Source: Oxyruncus cristatus
Lineage: Eukaryota; Chordata; Aves; Passeriformes; Cotingidae
Direction of reading: 5' to 3'
Length of the DNA stretch: 64,000 nucleotides
Assembly (NCBI GenBank): GCA_013399855.1
Contig: VXAY01002459.1
Coordinates: forward strand, 634,351 to 698,350
Shown here piece after piece: positions 36,601 through 49,115 of the stretch (position 1 is the first letter of the stretch; each line of letters begins with the position of its first letter). Made by a program: the position numbers and the translations under genes. Below the pieces are notes generated by a model. That model searched no databases. It had not been told where the DNA came from and saw only the letters and a program-made list of their open reading frames with translations.

Positions 36601-38200
36601 CTGCTGGGCACCATCGGTCCCCCCTCAGCACGTTTATGGAACGTCTTTGTCCGCTGACTCCAGCTGCAATACTGCTTCATTTCCCACGAGCTCCTGAGAC
36701 TTATCCGCCTCTTTATGCTACACCTTCCTCTTCCTTCCCAGAGATCATTTCATTCCCTTTTGGGCAGAATGTTAATTCTGCTTCTGCCAGTTGAGATAGC
36801 ATATGCAGCTTTTCATGAATCTGTATGAGAGACGTGCCACTAATAGGCAAATGCAGGAAGTTTATCTTGATGTATTTAGGCAATGAACTAACCTGGCAAG
36901 GATGCCAGCCGGCAATCTCTTTCAAAATCATTATGGAGATTACTAAGGATTCAAAACCCTTTTAGGCAGAAAGAATGTATCACAGAAACAGGATACTCAT
37001 GCAAAAAGGGCGTCAATAGATGAGAAAAGTCCTTTCGAAATGAATAGCTGTTTAACGCTAAGCAGAGCAGTAAGGGAGGCATCATAGAAAAGAGAAGATA
37101 TACACGAATCCTTCCCTGTGTGAAGGGCTAATCTGACAAAAAAAGATCATGGTAAATTACATCATACAGAAATGAAGAAAAAGAAGGCAGAGAGTACTGC
37201 AGAAGTGGTGTATATATGACATCTAGGCTGTTGTTTTGTTTTTTTTTTTTTCAGTAATCTTGCAGAGAAAATAATGCTAATGTTAGCAATACTTTCAAGT
37301 AATTCTTAAATTTTTGTACTCTGTGCTGCACAATATGCAGACAGGGCAAAACAAGTGCATAAAGACAGTCTGGGAACAGAAACAGAAAAGAGGCAACAGA
37401 GTCTTAATATGGAAAGATAAAAATCCAGAACAATTCTGATATGTTCAGGTGTTGTCATGTAGAAAAAATCTGATAGTGTTTTCCTCTCTGGCCTTAGTGT
37501 AAGCATAAATCAATATTATATAAATTTTCAGATACCTGAGCAGTAGAAGACAGCAACAGTGGGATGTTCAAATAGTGTTGAAAAATACAGAAAAAGTTGA
37601 AAGGATATAAAAAAATAATAACATTCAAGTACAAATCATTTGTATTTAATGGCATTTTGTACACCTCCTCCTGGAAATCATATGCTGTATCATTATGTGT
37701 TTCAAATATTTGTGAAATAAGTGAGGCTTCATTCTTTTATGTAATTTTATTAAATTTCTAAGCTGTTTTTTGCATATTGTAAAAAAAAAATATTTCAAAT
37801 ATCTTTTGACACTGTGTTATATTCACTTTCTCTAAAATATTTCCATTATGTGACCTGACATAACTTCATGGGGTCTTCCCATATCTGTAGATATTTCCAA
37901 TCTTATTTTTACAACAGGGATAACGATATTTCTGCACCTCCTAGGCAGGAACAAGTAAGATTTATACCCAAGTATAATGTATTGCAAAGTGAGGGCAAAG
38001 CATGCAGGTTATGAATTGGAGCTAACCTCTTGGAGGTCTGACTTTCTCAAGTGTTCATTTCTTAGAGGTTTCACTTACAGACATTCAGGTGATCTGCGAC
38101 AATTTCGGAGAACTCGGTGTTTCACTGACACACAGATGCTGTGACAGCCTGCACATGGCTTTCATTTGTACTGCTCCAGTTTAAACTCTACCAGACTTAC
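33646..38200. other. AT-rich stretch without a recognisable gene
   Basis: No gene recognised. A (GTA)n run lies near 36506-36523, and a CpG-bearing GC-richer patch at about 36560-36710 overlaps two small minus-strand frames. Confidence 0.45.
34848..34905 (+). repeat. Possible CR1 tail fragment
   Basis: AGTAGATGATCTCCTGAGC, then TTCCAGCCTCATCCTGTGATC, resembles the last 50 or so bases of a plus-strand CR1. Short and diverged. Confidence 0.5.
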
Positions 38201-38800
38201 ACAGAATGGTTTGTGTTGGAAGAGACCTAAAGATCATCCAGTTCCAACTCCCTGCCATGGGCAGAGACAATTTCCACTAGATCAGGTATCTCAGAGCTTC
38301 ATCCAACCTGTTCTGGAACACTTCTAGGCATGGGGTGTCCACAGCTTTCCTGGGCAACCTGTGCCAATGTCTCACCACCCTCAAAGGAAAGAATTTCTTC
38401 TTAACATCTAATCTAAATCTACTCTCAGTTTGAAGCCATTCTCCTTTGTCCTGTCACCACAGGCCCTTGCAAATAGTGTCTCTCTATCTTTACTGTAAGC
38501 TCTCTTCAGGTACTGGAAGGCTGCAACTAGGTCACCCTTTTCTTCTCCAGGCTGAACAATCCCAATTCTCTCAGCCTTTCCTCACAGCAGAGGTGCTCCA
38601 TCCCTCTGATCATCTTGGTGGCCTCCTCTGGACTCGCTCCAACAGCTCCATGTCCTTCCTGTGCTGGGACCCCAGAGCTGGAGGCAGCACTGCAGGGGGG
38701 GTCTCACCAGAGCAGAGCAGAGAATCCCCTCACTCACCTGTTGCCCACACCGCTTTGGATGCAGCCCAGGACATAGTTGGCTTTCTCTGCCTGCTCTCAA
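38201..38800 (-). repeat. CR1 LINE 3' region, minus strand
   Basis: From ACAGAATGGTTTGTGTTGGA it follows the inverted CR1 tail: AGATCATCCAGTTCCAACTC, TCACCACCCTCAAAGGAAAG, AACATCTAATCTAAATCTAC, GGCTGAACAATCCCAATTCT, TGCTGGGACCCCAGAGCTGG. It extends further upstream in the element than the other copies here (to about 38800). The 127- and 78-codon frames over it are CR1 shadows. Confidence 0.94.
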
Positions 38801-41800
38801 GTGTGAGAATATTTTCACTTTTTAAGTAGAATATACCAGATATAAGGAATGCTGTACAAGGTAGAAATGACAGATTTGTGCATTCCCTTCATTTTCAGCT
38901 GCATTATTTGGCTGGATGAATGAAAAGTTAACAGCTTCTGCTTTCTTACAGTGCGGACAATGTCTCTTTCCACAATCTTTCCATAAACAATAAAAACATA
39001 ATTAATTCAGTATGAACACACTTTCTTAAGCCTTTCTGAATGGCATTGGAAAGGTCTTCTTATTCCTGCCAAAGCCCTGTTTACCTCAGGGTCTGTTTAT
39101 ACTCGTGCTCTTTTCCTTCCTCTGCAAATAATGATGGGTTTTGGCTGACAGAAGCTGAGGGGAGGCAAGTCCCAGGGAAAACTGATTCTTTTAGTTGTAC
39201 TGCCAGCCCTATGTACTTTGCTTGGTGAAAAACAGAAATGACACTGTTTTGGACACAGTGACAAATTCATTTTTTTTTATTTGTGGTAACTGCTCACTGC
39301 CGTGAGGAAGGGAGAACATTTTATATCCTGTTAACTGCTGCCAGGTTCATGTAAAAATTGAGAAGGCAAAACAGATTCCCGTTCCACTTTTGCATCCCTT
39401 TACTGAAGAGAAGCTAACAGACCCTGGAATTGGGAGGCCCCACCTGATTATGGAGAACTTTCGGGTTTCGTATCGGTGTGCTGATGGGCTCTGAAAACTG
39501 CTTTTGCTTAATAAATGAGGTTTAGGAAAGGATTAGGAGTGATAGAGTAAAATTATGTGAAACCCTGAGGTTCATCCCAAGGTTTTTGACAGAACATGGA
39601 CTAAATTATGTTAGTCCTATTGTTGAAAAAAATTAATGCATAATTTAAGTGGTTGTATTTAAAGTATTTGAAGGATTATTGAAAGACTGTGATTTCACAA
39701 TCTCTACAAGCTATCCTAAAGGTGGAATGTCACCAAGGGGAATATTTCTGTACCCTGCCCATTATGTCCATAATTCTACTGCTTTCTTTTTCTTTTCTGT
39801 GCTAACACTAAGTACTTACCTACAATTACCACAGCTCCCACAGATGGAGAGCCAAAATTCGCAGTTGTGTGCACAGAAAGGCCCAGAATCACCACTTTTG
39901 CTTTAATCTGACTAAGTGGGATGGGAAATTATGATGCTGCACAGAAGTGAGATGAAATGCCTGTTCCAGGTTCATAAGAATGTAATTTTTATGCACTGTC
40001 TATACTTTTTTTATAGTGTTTATACTTTTCATTTTTATAAGAATGTCTATTTATACCAGTATATTTACTATTATAATAGTTAGAAGTGAGCCTACTTTAT
40101 TTATCTCACAGTTTTGACTGTGACATATACTTCTGCCGCTTACCAATTACAATCATTTATTACACAGGTAACAAGCTTCAATATACATGTCTTATTGTTT
40201 CGGTGGAATATTCTATCTTAGTACTAGAAATAATTTGAAAGCAATGCTTTTACTGGATATGTAAAAAAGGACAGCAAAAAAATTTTACAGTAGCGGTTAT
40301 ATAAGAATATGGGAGCATAATGTAAAACAAGCAAGTTGCAGCAGCCTTAAGTTATTTCCTGGTGAAAGAGCTACCAAAGCTCTGTATGTCCAGTTATCTT
40401 ACCACAGCTGAGGCAAAACATTTCAATTTAAAGAGCCATAAAAAGCATTATAATGAATTCTGCCTAACAGCTGAACAGGCCTAACAGCAACTATTTAGTC
40501 ATTCCTGGCAGCTCGGTAGATAGGTCATAACTTCTCATCAGCTTTTAAAAGCTGGATGTTTAAAATCATACGCATTTGTGAAAATGAAATGTTATAACGG
40601 TGAGAATCTACAAACGTTCCTATCTCCAGTCCCTTGAAGAAAAGTTGTATAAAATTCTGCTTAAATTAGCTATTAATTCATTATTTATGAACAGATACAG
40701 GTGGTGAGCAATTTTTTCCACATTCAAGGCAAGCTGCAAGCAATTTCCATCTCTCAGAGTACTAAAACAAAACCCCCCCAAAAAAACAAAAATCAAAAAT
40801 TTCAATTTTTCTTCCAAGCTTCCATTTGTTTCTGTGGGGATAGGGAGCAATGAGATATGATAATTCTGTGAATTTTAAACATTTGAATGCCATCTAACAT
40901 GCAATAAACCCAGAACTGGAATCCATATTCTGTGATGCATTTTTCCTTTGTTGAGTTACCTCAGCTGTGTAAATGACCCTTGACAAAGAATGAATGTGAT
41001 AAAATACTGCTCACAATATAGTTTCACAGAGGTGCAGTGTGGACTAAAAGGAAAAGGTTTTATTTTGAGAGGAAAAAAGAAAAGAGAAAAAACTAAAGTG
41101 ATGACCTTTTATATATCTTAAAACCACCTGCTATTACTACACATCTCTTGAGAAATACCCTGCAATGGGGCAGCACAGTTAAAAAATAAGAAAAATAAGA
41201 AAAAAAAAAAACCTGGAGAAAAATTCAGTGCAAATAATCACACCAGCTCTATTATGAATGAAGTAAAATAAATATTGCCCTACTTATATCAATGTTGGAA
41301 ATGCACCAAGAGTGTGATAAATGAAGATGTATAATCACAAATTTTCAAACATAAAAGTTTCAAATAAAAGATATGTTAAATCTTAGTGGGATATTCTAAT
41401 ATGTAAAGTAAACAAAATTTGAAGAGCTGTATCAGAAAGTAGGATCCAACAGTAAAATTAAATGTGAAGTGGGGTACAAAACACAGTGTCGTTGTTGAAC
41501 CAAAACTGGAATTACATTGTCCAGAGCGTATTTAGGACCTTATGTAAGTGACTCAAGTTGTAAGCACTGAATTGCTGCTGGGATACATTTGCAGAGTTTC
41601 TGAAATTGGCTTGGCTGATTTACATATTTGTGAAAAGGAGTGTAGGAAGAGAGGTTTCCTTCCCCTGAGTACCAAAAACATACAGAAATCATAGGATGGA
41701 GATAGTAATTTAGACTGGAATAGAAAGAGCTTCTAAGTGAAGGCTAATTTCACTGCTAGTTTTGCTGTGCAAGGTTCGGTGTGTGGCCAAGAGCCAAAAA

Positions 41801-41912
41801 CTTTACACATTTCAACTCAGCTATCCAGTTAGACACACATGGAAAAGAGGGGAAAATTATTCTGTGCCGAGAGTTAATGATCAGCTTCTTTTCCAGAAAG
41901 TGTTTGTTGGTA
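38801..41912. other. AT-rich stretch without a recognisable gene
   Basis: Small frames and A/T tracts only; nothing assignable. Confidence 0.45.
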
Positions 41913-41947
41913 CATAGAATCATAGAATGGTTTGAGTTGGAAGGGCA
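41913..41947 (-). repeat. Minimal CR1 tail fragment
   Basis: CATAGAATCATAGAATGG followed by TTTGAGTTGGAAGGGC is the inverted CR1 end. Similarity stops after about 35 bases, making this one of the shortest recognisable copies. Confidence 0.85.
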
Positions 41948-43354
41948 TGATACTACCCAGAATCTTTTTGCCAGTTTGAGGAGTGGAAGTAACTTCTTAA
42001 CCATGCTTGATCATCTCCCTTTAGCTAATGAGCTCATTAAAACTCAAAAGCAGTTCCAAACTTTTTGCCCTAGCTTTAATAGCAAACTTTCAGTGAGGTA
42101 TTTAAACCCAAAGTCATATGCAGATTTCTGTACTCCTTGCCTTATTCGTCAAAATGTTGAAGAAAACGTGCCTTGGGACTTTTAAGAATTCTTTCCCATT
42201 CCACTATTGTATAAGAGAAGATACAATTGTGATGAGTATTTTTGTTTGTGAGGAAAATTTTTCTGCAGGGAAAATGAAGTAAAATATCTTCTTTCTTTAC
42301 TGTACTTTAAAAAAAGTATATGACTATCTCACATGTATCTAAGTCTAATGAACATGCATCAAAGGATTTCCAGAAAGCCTGATCACCATAATGACTGTGG
42401 AACCAGTTAACACAGCTTATGGCTAAGAAAACCTGAAAAAAATGTAGATAGTGTCATCAGGACTGTTACTAATTTTTATTGTATCTTTTTTGTTTGCTTG
42501 TTTAATTGGATTATCAGTTTTAATAGCAACTTTGGCAGTTTAGCAGCTACTAATAGTTACTCTTGAATTGATTTGTCCTATGATTATTTAGAAATTCATG
42601 TTGTGCACACTTGTAGTTATGTACCAGGACAGCATAATTTCTGTTCCCCCATAGGAATGTCAAATTTAGATTGTGTACCATCATCTGTGTGATGCTAAAA
42701 CAATTCTACCACTGGTATTTATATTGTTTTCTACTATAAGAAATAAAATAGCATTGTAACAGCTGCTCAGAGCTTTAATGATAACTTAGTGTTGCTGAAA
42801 TTGTTAATAGTGCCTTGGATGAGACAAGGCAACCAGGATGGAAAACTTCAAATTACTAGTCAAGCCTTTTTACATCCAGTTTACTTGTGATTAAATAACA
42901 CTTGAAGCCTAGCAAATTGTTCCAAATAACTCAGAAGTCCTCCCTAAAAGCATTCCAAATTAACGACATGAAGAAGGCTTCAAAGATAAAGATTTAGAGA
43001 AAAATCTCTTTTACTTCTCCCCAAAGGCACACCATGCCACCAGGCTAGAGGACAGAGACATGGATCTCAAAGAAAATCATCTTCATAGCATCTCACAGGC
43101 ACGAAAAGTTCCCACTCTGAGTCATATCTCTTCCTTTCAGCCTGATTTCACACTGCTCTGAGACTCAGCTACGCTGTAGTATCTTCTCTATTTTCTATGG
43201 TAAAAGTGGTCCTGGTTGACACTGATAGTGATTGTCTGCTTGCATATAAATAATACCAACTGACATCTCTCCTGTTTTTTTGACTATGGTGCAAAAGACT
43301 CAACTGCACTTCATCCTCTTTTTCAGAAGAAAATAGAGCAGTGTCCCTGTCCAC
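41948..43354. other. AT-rich stretch without a recognisable gene
   Basis: A 134-codon plus-strand frame (41781-42185) crosses the CR1 scrap and has no known domain. Nothing else is seen. Confidence 0.45.
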
Positions 43355-43410
43355 AGCAGGGGGTTGGAACTAGATGATCTTTAAGGTCCCTTCCAACCAT
43401 TCTATGATTT
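43355..43410 (+). repeat. CR1 LINE 3' tail fragment
   Basis: GGGGGTTGGAACTAGATGATC, then AAGGTCCCTTCCAACC and ATTCTATGATTTTAT, is the last part of a plus-strand CR1. Confidence 0.88.
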
Positions 43411-43620
43411 TATATCTCCAACAAACTTCTCACAGTCTTTGGAGAAAACTTTGCATCGTCTGATTGCTGCTTTACTCTCACACTTGAAAAGCTCTTCAAA
43501 ACGTTACAAAACTGCTTGAACTCCTCTAATTTCAATGTATTTCCAAAACGAGGTACGGTCTTCTGATCTAGATATTGTGTAAGTATTATAATTAATTACT
43601 TGGAATGCTAGATGGTAACA

Positions 43621-44138
43621 GTGGGTTGACTGCAGTTAGCAAGTGAGCACCCATGAAGTTCCTCGCTCATTACAGCCTCAGAGGGAGGAGAAAATTAGAA
43701 AAGCAAAAGCAGAAAACTCATGGTTTGAGATAAAGACAGTTTGACAGGCAAAGCATGTGCATGTGCAAGCAAAGCAAAAAGAGGAATTTATTCACTACCT
43801 GCCGTCAGTGGCAGGTCTTCAGAAACTTTCTGGGAAACAGGGTTCCATTATGCATTAATGGTTGCTTGGGAAGACAAATGCCACAAGCTCAAACATCCTT
43901 TCCCTAAACTTTTATTGCTGAGCACGACATCATATGGGGGGTTATCTCCTTGGTCAGCTGGGTTCAGCTGTCCCAGCTGTGTCCCCTCCCAGTGCCTTGC
44001 CCACTCCCCATCGATTTGCTGCGGGGAGCAGAGTCAGAAAAGAGACATTCTTAACACTGTGCAAGCACTGCTCGTAAATAGTCAAAACATATGGTCTGCT
44101 TAGAGGAAAATTGACTCCATCTCTGTTGAACTGAGCAT
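43621..44138 (-). mobile_element. Solo LTR, minus strand
   Basis: The plus-strand view shows GTGGGTTGACTGCAG at the outer end, then GAGATAAAGACAGTTTGACAG, AGAGGAATTTATTCACTACC, GGTTGCTTGGGAAGACAAATG and GTCAGCTGGGTTCAGCTGTC. That is the order of an inverted avian ERV LTR. On the minus strand a TATA variant CAATAAAAG lies near 43920-43912. The U3 end (about 44100-44138) appears internally shortened. No internal retroviral genes adjoin it. Confidence 0.8.
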
Positions 44139-47100
44139 AATAATTCAAAATTATTTCTTTGAACACAAGATACTATAAATCCACAACAGCAGCACCATGT
44201 TATTTACAATGTTAATTTAGTTTCCAGTTTGGTATCAGTGGAAATATTCAATCCTGGCCAATGACCAGCAAATCAGTCATTAAGTTCTTCCTAAAGACAC
44301 ACCTAAGTGTCTTATTCTGCCTTGTTGTGTAACACAGATGGGCTCAAATCTGGGTAGAAAAACAATTGTAACAGAGAAAAGAAGTAGATAGTTTTTATAT
44401 AACAATTTAAACTAGATTACTGAAGTTTTCCTTTATTAGATTATTTGGACTAGTAGAGTGTGAAAATACTAATTGAGTTAACCAAAAATCCTTAGTCCTA
44501 AAAATGGTTAGTTCCCTTTTGCCTGCTACAAGATTTTGGGTGTAAGATGCTAGCTACTATTTGCTTATGTTATCTTGCTGGAACTTGTGTAATTCAGGCC
44601 ATGTGTTCGTGAAAGTCTAGGTCACATTCAGATCCTTCTAACAGCTATGGTTTGTGCAAGTAACGGACCAGATTTGCCTACTTAGGGAAAAAGCTTTTGC
44701 TATTTGAACCCCTTCCTCTTCATTTGCAGGTTTTCCTCTTACTCAGACATTTATGATCTCCCTGACAGTCGGTATGTGTGTTCCCTGAGGTGAGGTAGCG
44801 AACAGATGGGGCAGGAACTCTGTGCTGTGGGATGTTGATGCCCCATCCTAATCCTGAGGGCTGTGGTCAGTCTGCCTTGGGTCTTTGCAAGGGTGAAAGG
44901 CTGCAAAGCCAACTTTCCATCGTTGTCTGTGGGAATAGGCCTACACTGACCTCCAGGTTATTCCAGAAAAAGGACAGAGACAGCTTTTGAGACTGAAGAG
45001 TTTGGATGTGAAGGCTGTCTGGAAAAGGAATACAGTCTTGGGGTGATGGTGTCTTGTGGATGGGTGTTGTCTTCCTCTTAGTGGCTTCAGATACTTTGGC
45101 ACAGCACTATTTGTTAATTGCCATGGAAAGTTGTAAATTTGGATGGATGTTACACAACATATCATTTGAAGGAAAAGAGAAGGATTTCTTAGACATAAAG
45201 CAAACCCCTTGACACTGGAGACTATGCAGTCAGCGCTTCCTATTACTTCCCTAGCCCTTATGAAGTCTGTCTCCACTAAGCAGCAGCGATCATTTACAGT
45301 CTCTTTTTCCATTTATCTTCTGCTATCCAATGAAACAGTAAATAACACCTTCCTTTGCCAGCATCCTCCTTTAAACATTTCTTTCAAACTTCACACTGCA
45401 ACACTTGTCAATTTTTGTCTCTGCAGCAGCTTGCTCAGGTTTAGACCTATGATGTTTTCTGAGGGCTAACAGAGGCAGCAGCAAAAGCCACGTACTAATA
45501 TTTAGGGGAGGTCAAAAGGAGCATAGAGGACAAAGCAGTCCTTGCATCCTGAAAGAATAAGATGCATTTCTTGTGCTCAGAACATCTGTAGGTGACCATG
45601 GGTTAAGCAGTCCTGGTGCAAAGACTCCCAAAGAAGTCAGTCTGCACATCTGCTTGTACCTTATAGAAATGCTGGAAGTCAACTCACTCTGTTGTTTAAA
45701 CTCTCTCAGTTTACCACATCGTCACTGGGGTCATGTATAGTGGATGTAAATGTGGATTAAGGAGGAAGATTGAACAACATTTTTTTCTGAAAACAGCATA
45801 GGAAAGAAGAGGAATAAAGCTCAGGAGCTTTACGACCATCTGTTTCAGTCTACTGATCTACTTCTGTTGCACCAAAAATCTTACTAATGGACGCGTAGTT
45901 TGGATAATTAAAGCTCATAGAATAAATCTCCCAAGCCCATGACACCTTCTGTTTTTATGTCATTCATAATAATTGTACGCTTCTGACCCCTACAGCCTCT
46001 TTTTCTTTGATTGGTTGGTTGGTTTTGGGGGTGTTTTTATCTTTGTTTTCTTTCTGGGGGACAAATCAAAGGAACTATTGAAGAAAGAAACAAAAGAGAG
46101 ATTGCCCTTCAACTAATACAGTGTGAGTAGTTTATGACTGTATATGATGTACAGGGCTTACTGAGCTACTATCATTTATAACTTTGGATACTGATTCTCT
46201 GTCTGCTATCATTTTGTTAAACCAACTAATGTGTTTTTTAACTTTCTCCTGGGGTTGGAAAAATGTAAGCTCAGTTGACTTTTTATTTCACTATTGATCA
46301 GGTTAACAGTACCAGATGAATCTTCCTGTCCACAACACTGAGCAGCCTTACAGTTTTGTCCAAGACAAATGTTAAATGTAATTTGAAGGTCACTGGAAGT
46401 GATGAAGTAGTTGCTGGGAAACACTTTATATCACTTTACTTTTAAGCAGTCTGCTTCCAGATGAAACTGAGAGAGATGTAACAAATTGATTGCAGAGATG
46501 AAGAACAGAATATCTAATGTTAGCAGCAGCTCTGTTAACAGGCTACATATGAAGCTCGTGCTACAGCATTCCCTCACCAAATTTAAGCAATTAGTTATAA
46601 AGAGAGTAAGCATCTGAAAGCCACAGTCTTCACAGTTTATTGGATTAGGCATCAAATGGGCAGATTTAGTCAACTTCACAGCACAATGTTTGTATCAATG
46701 ACCCCTTCCGTTGCCTGTGTACAGTGTGCATTATCCATATACCTGGAGTAATTTTTCCTTTCTTCTTTTCTAGTCTGTCTTTCCATATGGATTTTTCTTT
46801 AACCATTCAGGCTCACTTTTCCCCCATGGAGCCTTTTTGCCTTTCCGCTGTGAGTTCTTTCCCAGTGACATTACATTTGAAGTCATTGACACCTATTGTC
46901 ACGTTCTGCTTTTATTCTTGCTGCTGCATTGATGAAAGACCCTCTCACTATGAAGGAAGCATTAATAAGTACTTGACATGTAGTTTATAAAGCAATGAGT
47001 GCTGCTCTGCGTTTTTATCTGGATTGTGGTTCTTTGATTTTCTTTTGAGAATGTCCCTCAGGGCAATAGGAAAAACCTTATTTAAGTCAGTTACATATTC

Positions 47101-48344
47101 TGAGTTAACCTGATACATGTTCCATCTTGGAGAAAATAAGATTGCTTTGGCACTATCTGAACTTTGACAAAACTACTGTCTGCCTTTTTCAATTTATTCT
47201 CTTTCAATATAAATAGATTGATAATTCTTTCTGTCCTAATTCCTCAAGGTAGGTGCCATGAGCTGTAATTCGTTTACATTCCTTTCCACTCACATCTTAA
47301 GACTTGATACAGAATTTCACATTCCTCCCCTTTTTTAAGTCTTCTGCCTTCTGTGATCTCTTGAAGAAAACCACTAATATTTTATAAATCTCTTTTGTTA
47401 GATTTTTTTTAGGCATTTAAAGACAAATTTATCAGGTTCTTATGACATATTCCATTCATTTATCTAAATATTCTTTACCCTGCTCTTTTCAAACTCTCCC
47501 TGACATAATTATCTTTTTGATAAAACTCGTTTTGTGAACTTCGTATCTGGTCAAAAACTACCTGGCCCTTTCTTTCTTTTATAATGAAAAAATTCAAAGA
47601 AAACATTGAATATATTTTTTTGTGCATAATCTCTTTTTTGTTCTCCTTTCCTGTTGAATAAGGGACTTTTGCTTCCCTTTGATTTCATTTTCTATTGTGT
47701 TTATAAACCCTCTTCTTTCTGTATAGCCAGCCTTTCTGATTATTTTCATGCTCATTCTTCTGTCTCTCCTTCATACTTACCCTTTGGCAACAGCATTTTA
47801 GTCAGTTTGCAATTTTTCCCTGGTTTTTTCCCCTTAACGTTGATGCATGTCTGATTAGATTGGTAGTTTATTGAATTAACTGTCTTCCCTTTGAATTACA
47901 CTGGTCTGATTGCTGTCCTTTCAATACTCTCATTTTCAGGATCTGCCAGTTCTCCTGTAGGACAACTTAATCGGTATAAAAAATGCTCTCATGTATATAA
48001 AACACATTTATAAATTGTTCACCCACCCGTTCCCTTCAACTGAGGTCTGTTTTTGTGAAAGTTGCCCTCTTTATTTGGCTGTTGTTATCTGTCCTCTGAC
48101 CTAGAATAATAAATATAGTTGTACAACTGCTTGCTTCCTTAGTTTTTTTCACCTGTTTTGGTTTAGAAAATAAAGAAATCGTTAGTGAGCTGTTATTCTA
48201 CGTTTGATCTTGAGTACCAAAAAGCCCTGCATGAAAGTTAAAATGTGGAAGATGATTTAAAAGACAAACTGTACCCCAGTACATTTCAGAAGTTTGTACT
48301 GCTTGATATCAGGTTAACTGCAGTCTTTGGCTTTGATCAGTTTT
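44139..48344. other. AT-rich stretch without a recognisable gene
   Basis: A 123-codon minus-strand frame (44941-45312) has no known domain. No repeats were recognised apart from a short GGTT run near 46012-46024. Confidence 0.45.
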
Positions 48345-49115
48345 GGTCATCTCTTATGGACCAAAGCCGGCCAAAAATGAGCCCAGCAGCAACACTGGTG
48401 GCCCCTCTGTGATTTAAGAAAGAAGTGTTGTGCTGCAGTGGACAGAGGAGTGATAAAACATGAGAGAAACAGCTCTGCAGGCACCCAGTTCAGAGAAGGA
48501 GGAGGAGGAGGAGGAAGAGAAGGAGGAGGAGGTGCTTCTGGCCCTGGAGCAGAGATTCCCCTGCACCTGTGGTGAAGGCTGTGGTGACAGTGGTTGTCGC
48601 CCTGCAGCCCATGGAGGGCCACGGTGTAGCAGATATCCCCTCTGCAGACCGTGGAGAACAGAGGAGGACACGGATGTGCCCTGAAGGCCACTGCAGCCCA
48701 TGGAGAGGCAACACTGGAGCAGGATCCAGGCGGGAGCTGAGGTCTGTAGAGGGGTGTCCAGGAGGAGCAGGCCTTGTGGTAGGACCTGTGAGCCCATGGG
48801 GGACCCACACTGGAACAGACTGTTCCTGAAAGGCTGGGCTCTGTGGAAAGGACCCACGCTGGAGCAGTTTGTGAACTGCAGCCTGTGAGAAGAACCTATG
48901 GTGGAGAACACCATGAAGCTCTATCGGCTAAATTAATTTTCTCAAGTTGAATCTGTTTTGCCTATGGCAATAATTGTCATAATGTGTGAGCTATCAGCCT
49001 GTCCTCACCTCAGCCCATCTGCTTTTTGTCATATTTTCTCCCTGTCCAGCTGAGGAGGTGGGTGAGAGAGCATCTTGCTGGGCACCTGACAGCCAGGAAA
49101 GGTTAACCCACAACA
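48345..49115 (+). mobile_element. Solo LTR, plus strand, 5'-damaged (long LTR family)
   Basis: Shares GAGAGAAACAGCTCTGCAG with the 32295 LTR, then a purine-rich GGA tract (48490-48535), GCCCATGGAG and CTGCAGCCTG minisatellite-like units. It ends in GGAAAGGTTAACCCACAACA. The first U3 bases and the usual TATA region are not clearly recognisable, so the 5' edge is approximate. Frames of up to 166 codons within it come from the repeats. Confidence 0.83.

Noticed and set aside
38446..38829. 127-codon plus-strand frame
   Set aside because: Falls inside an inverted CR1.
48414..48914. 166-codon minus-strand frame
   Set aside because: Antisense frame across LTR minisatellite and GGA tract; low complexity.
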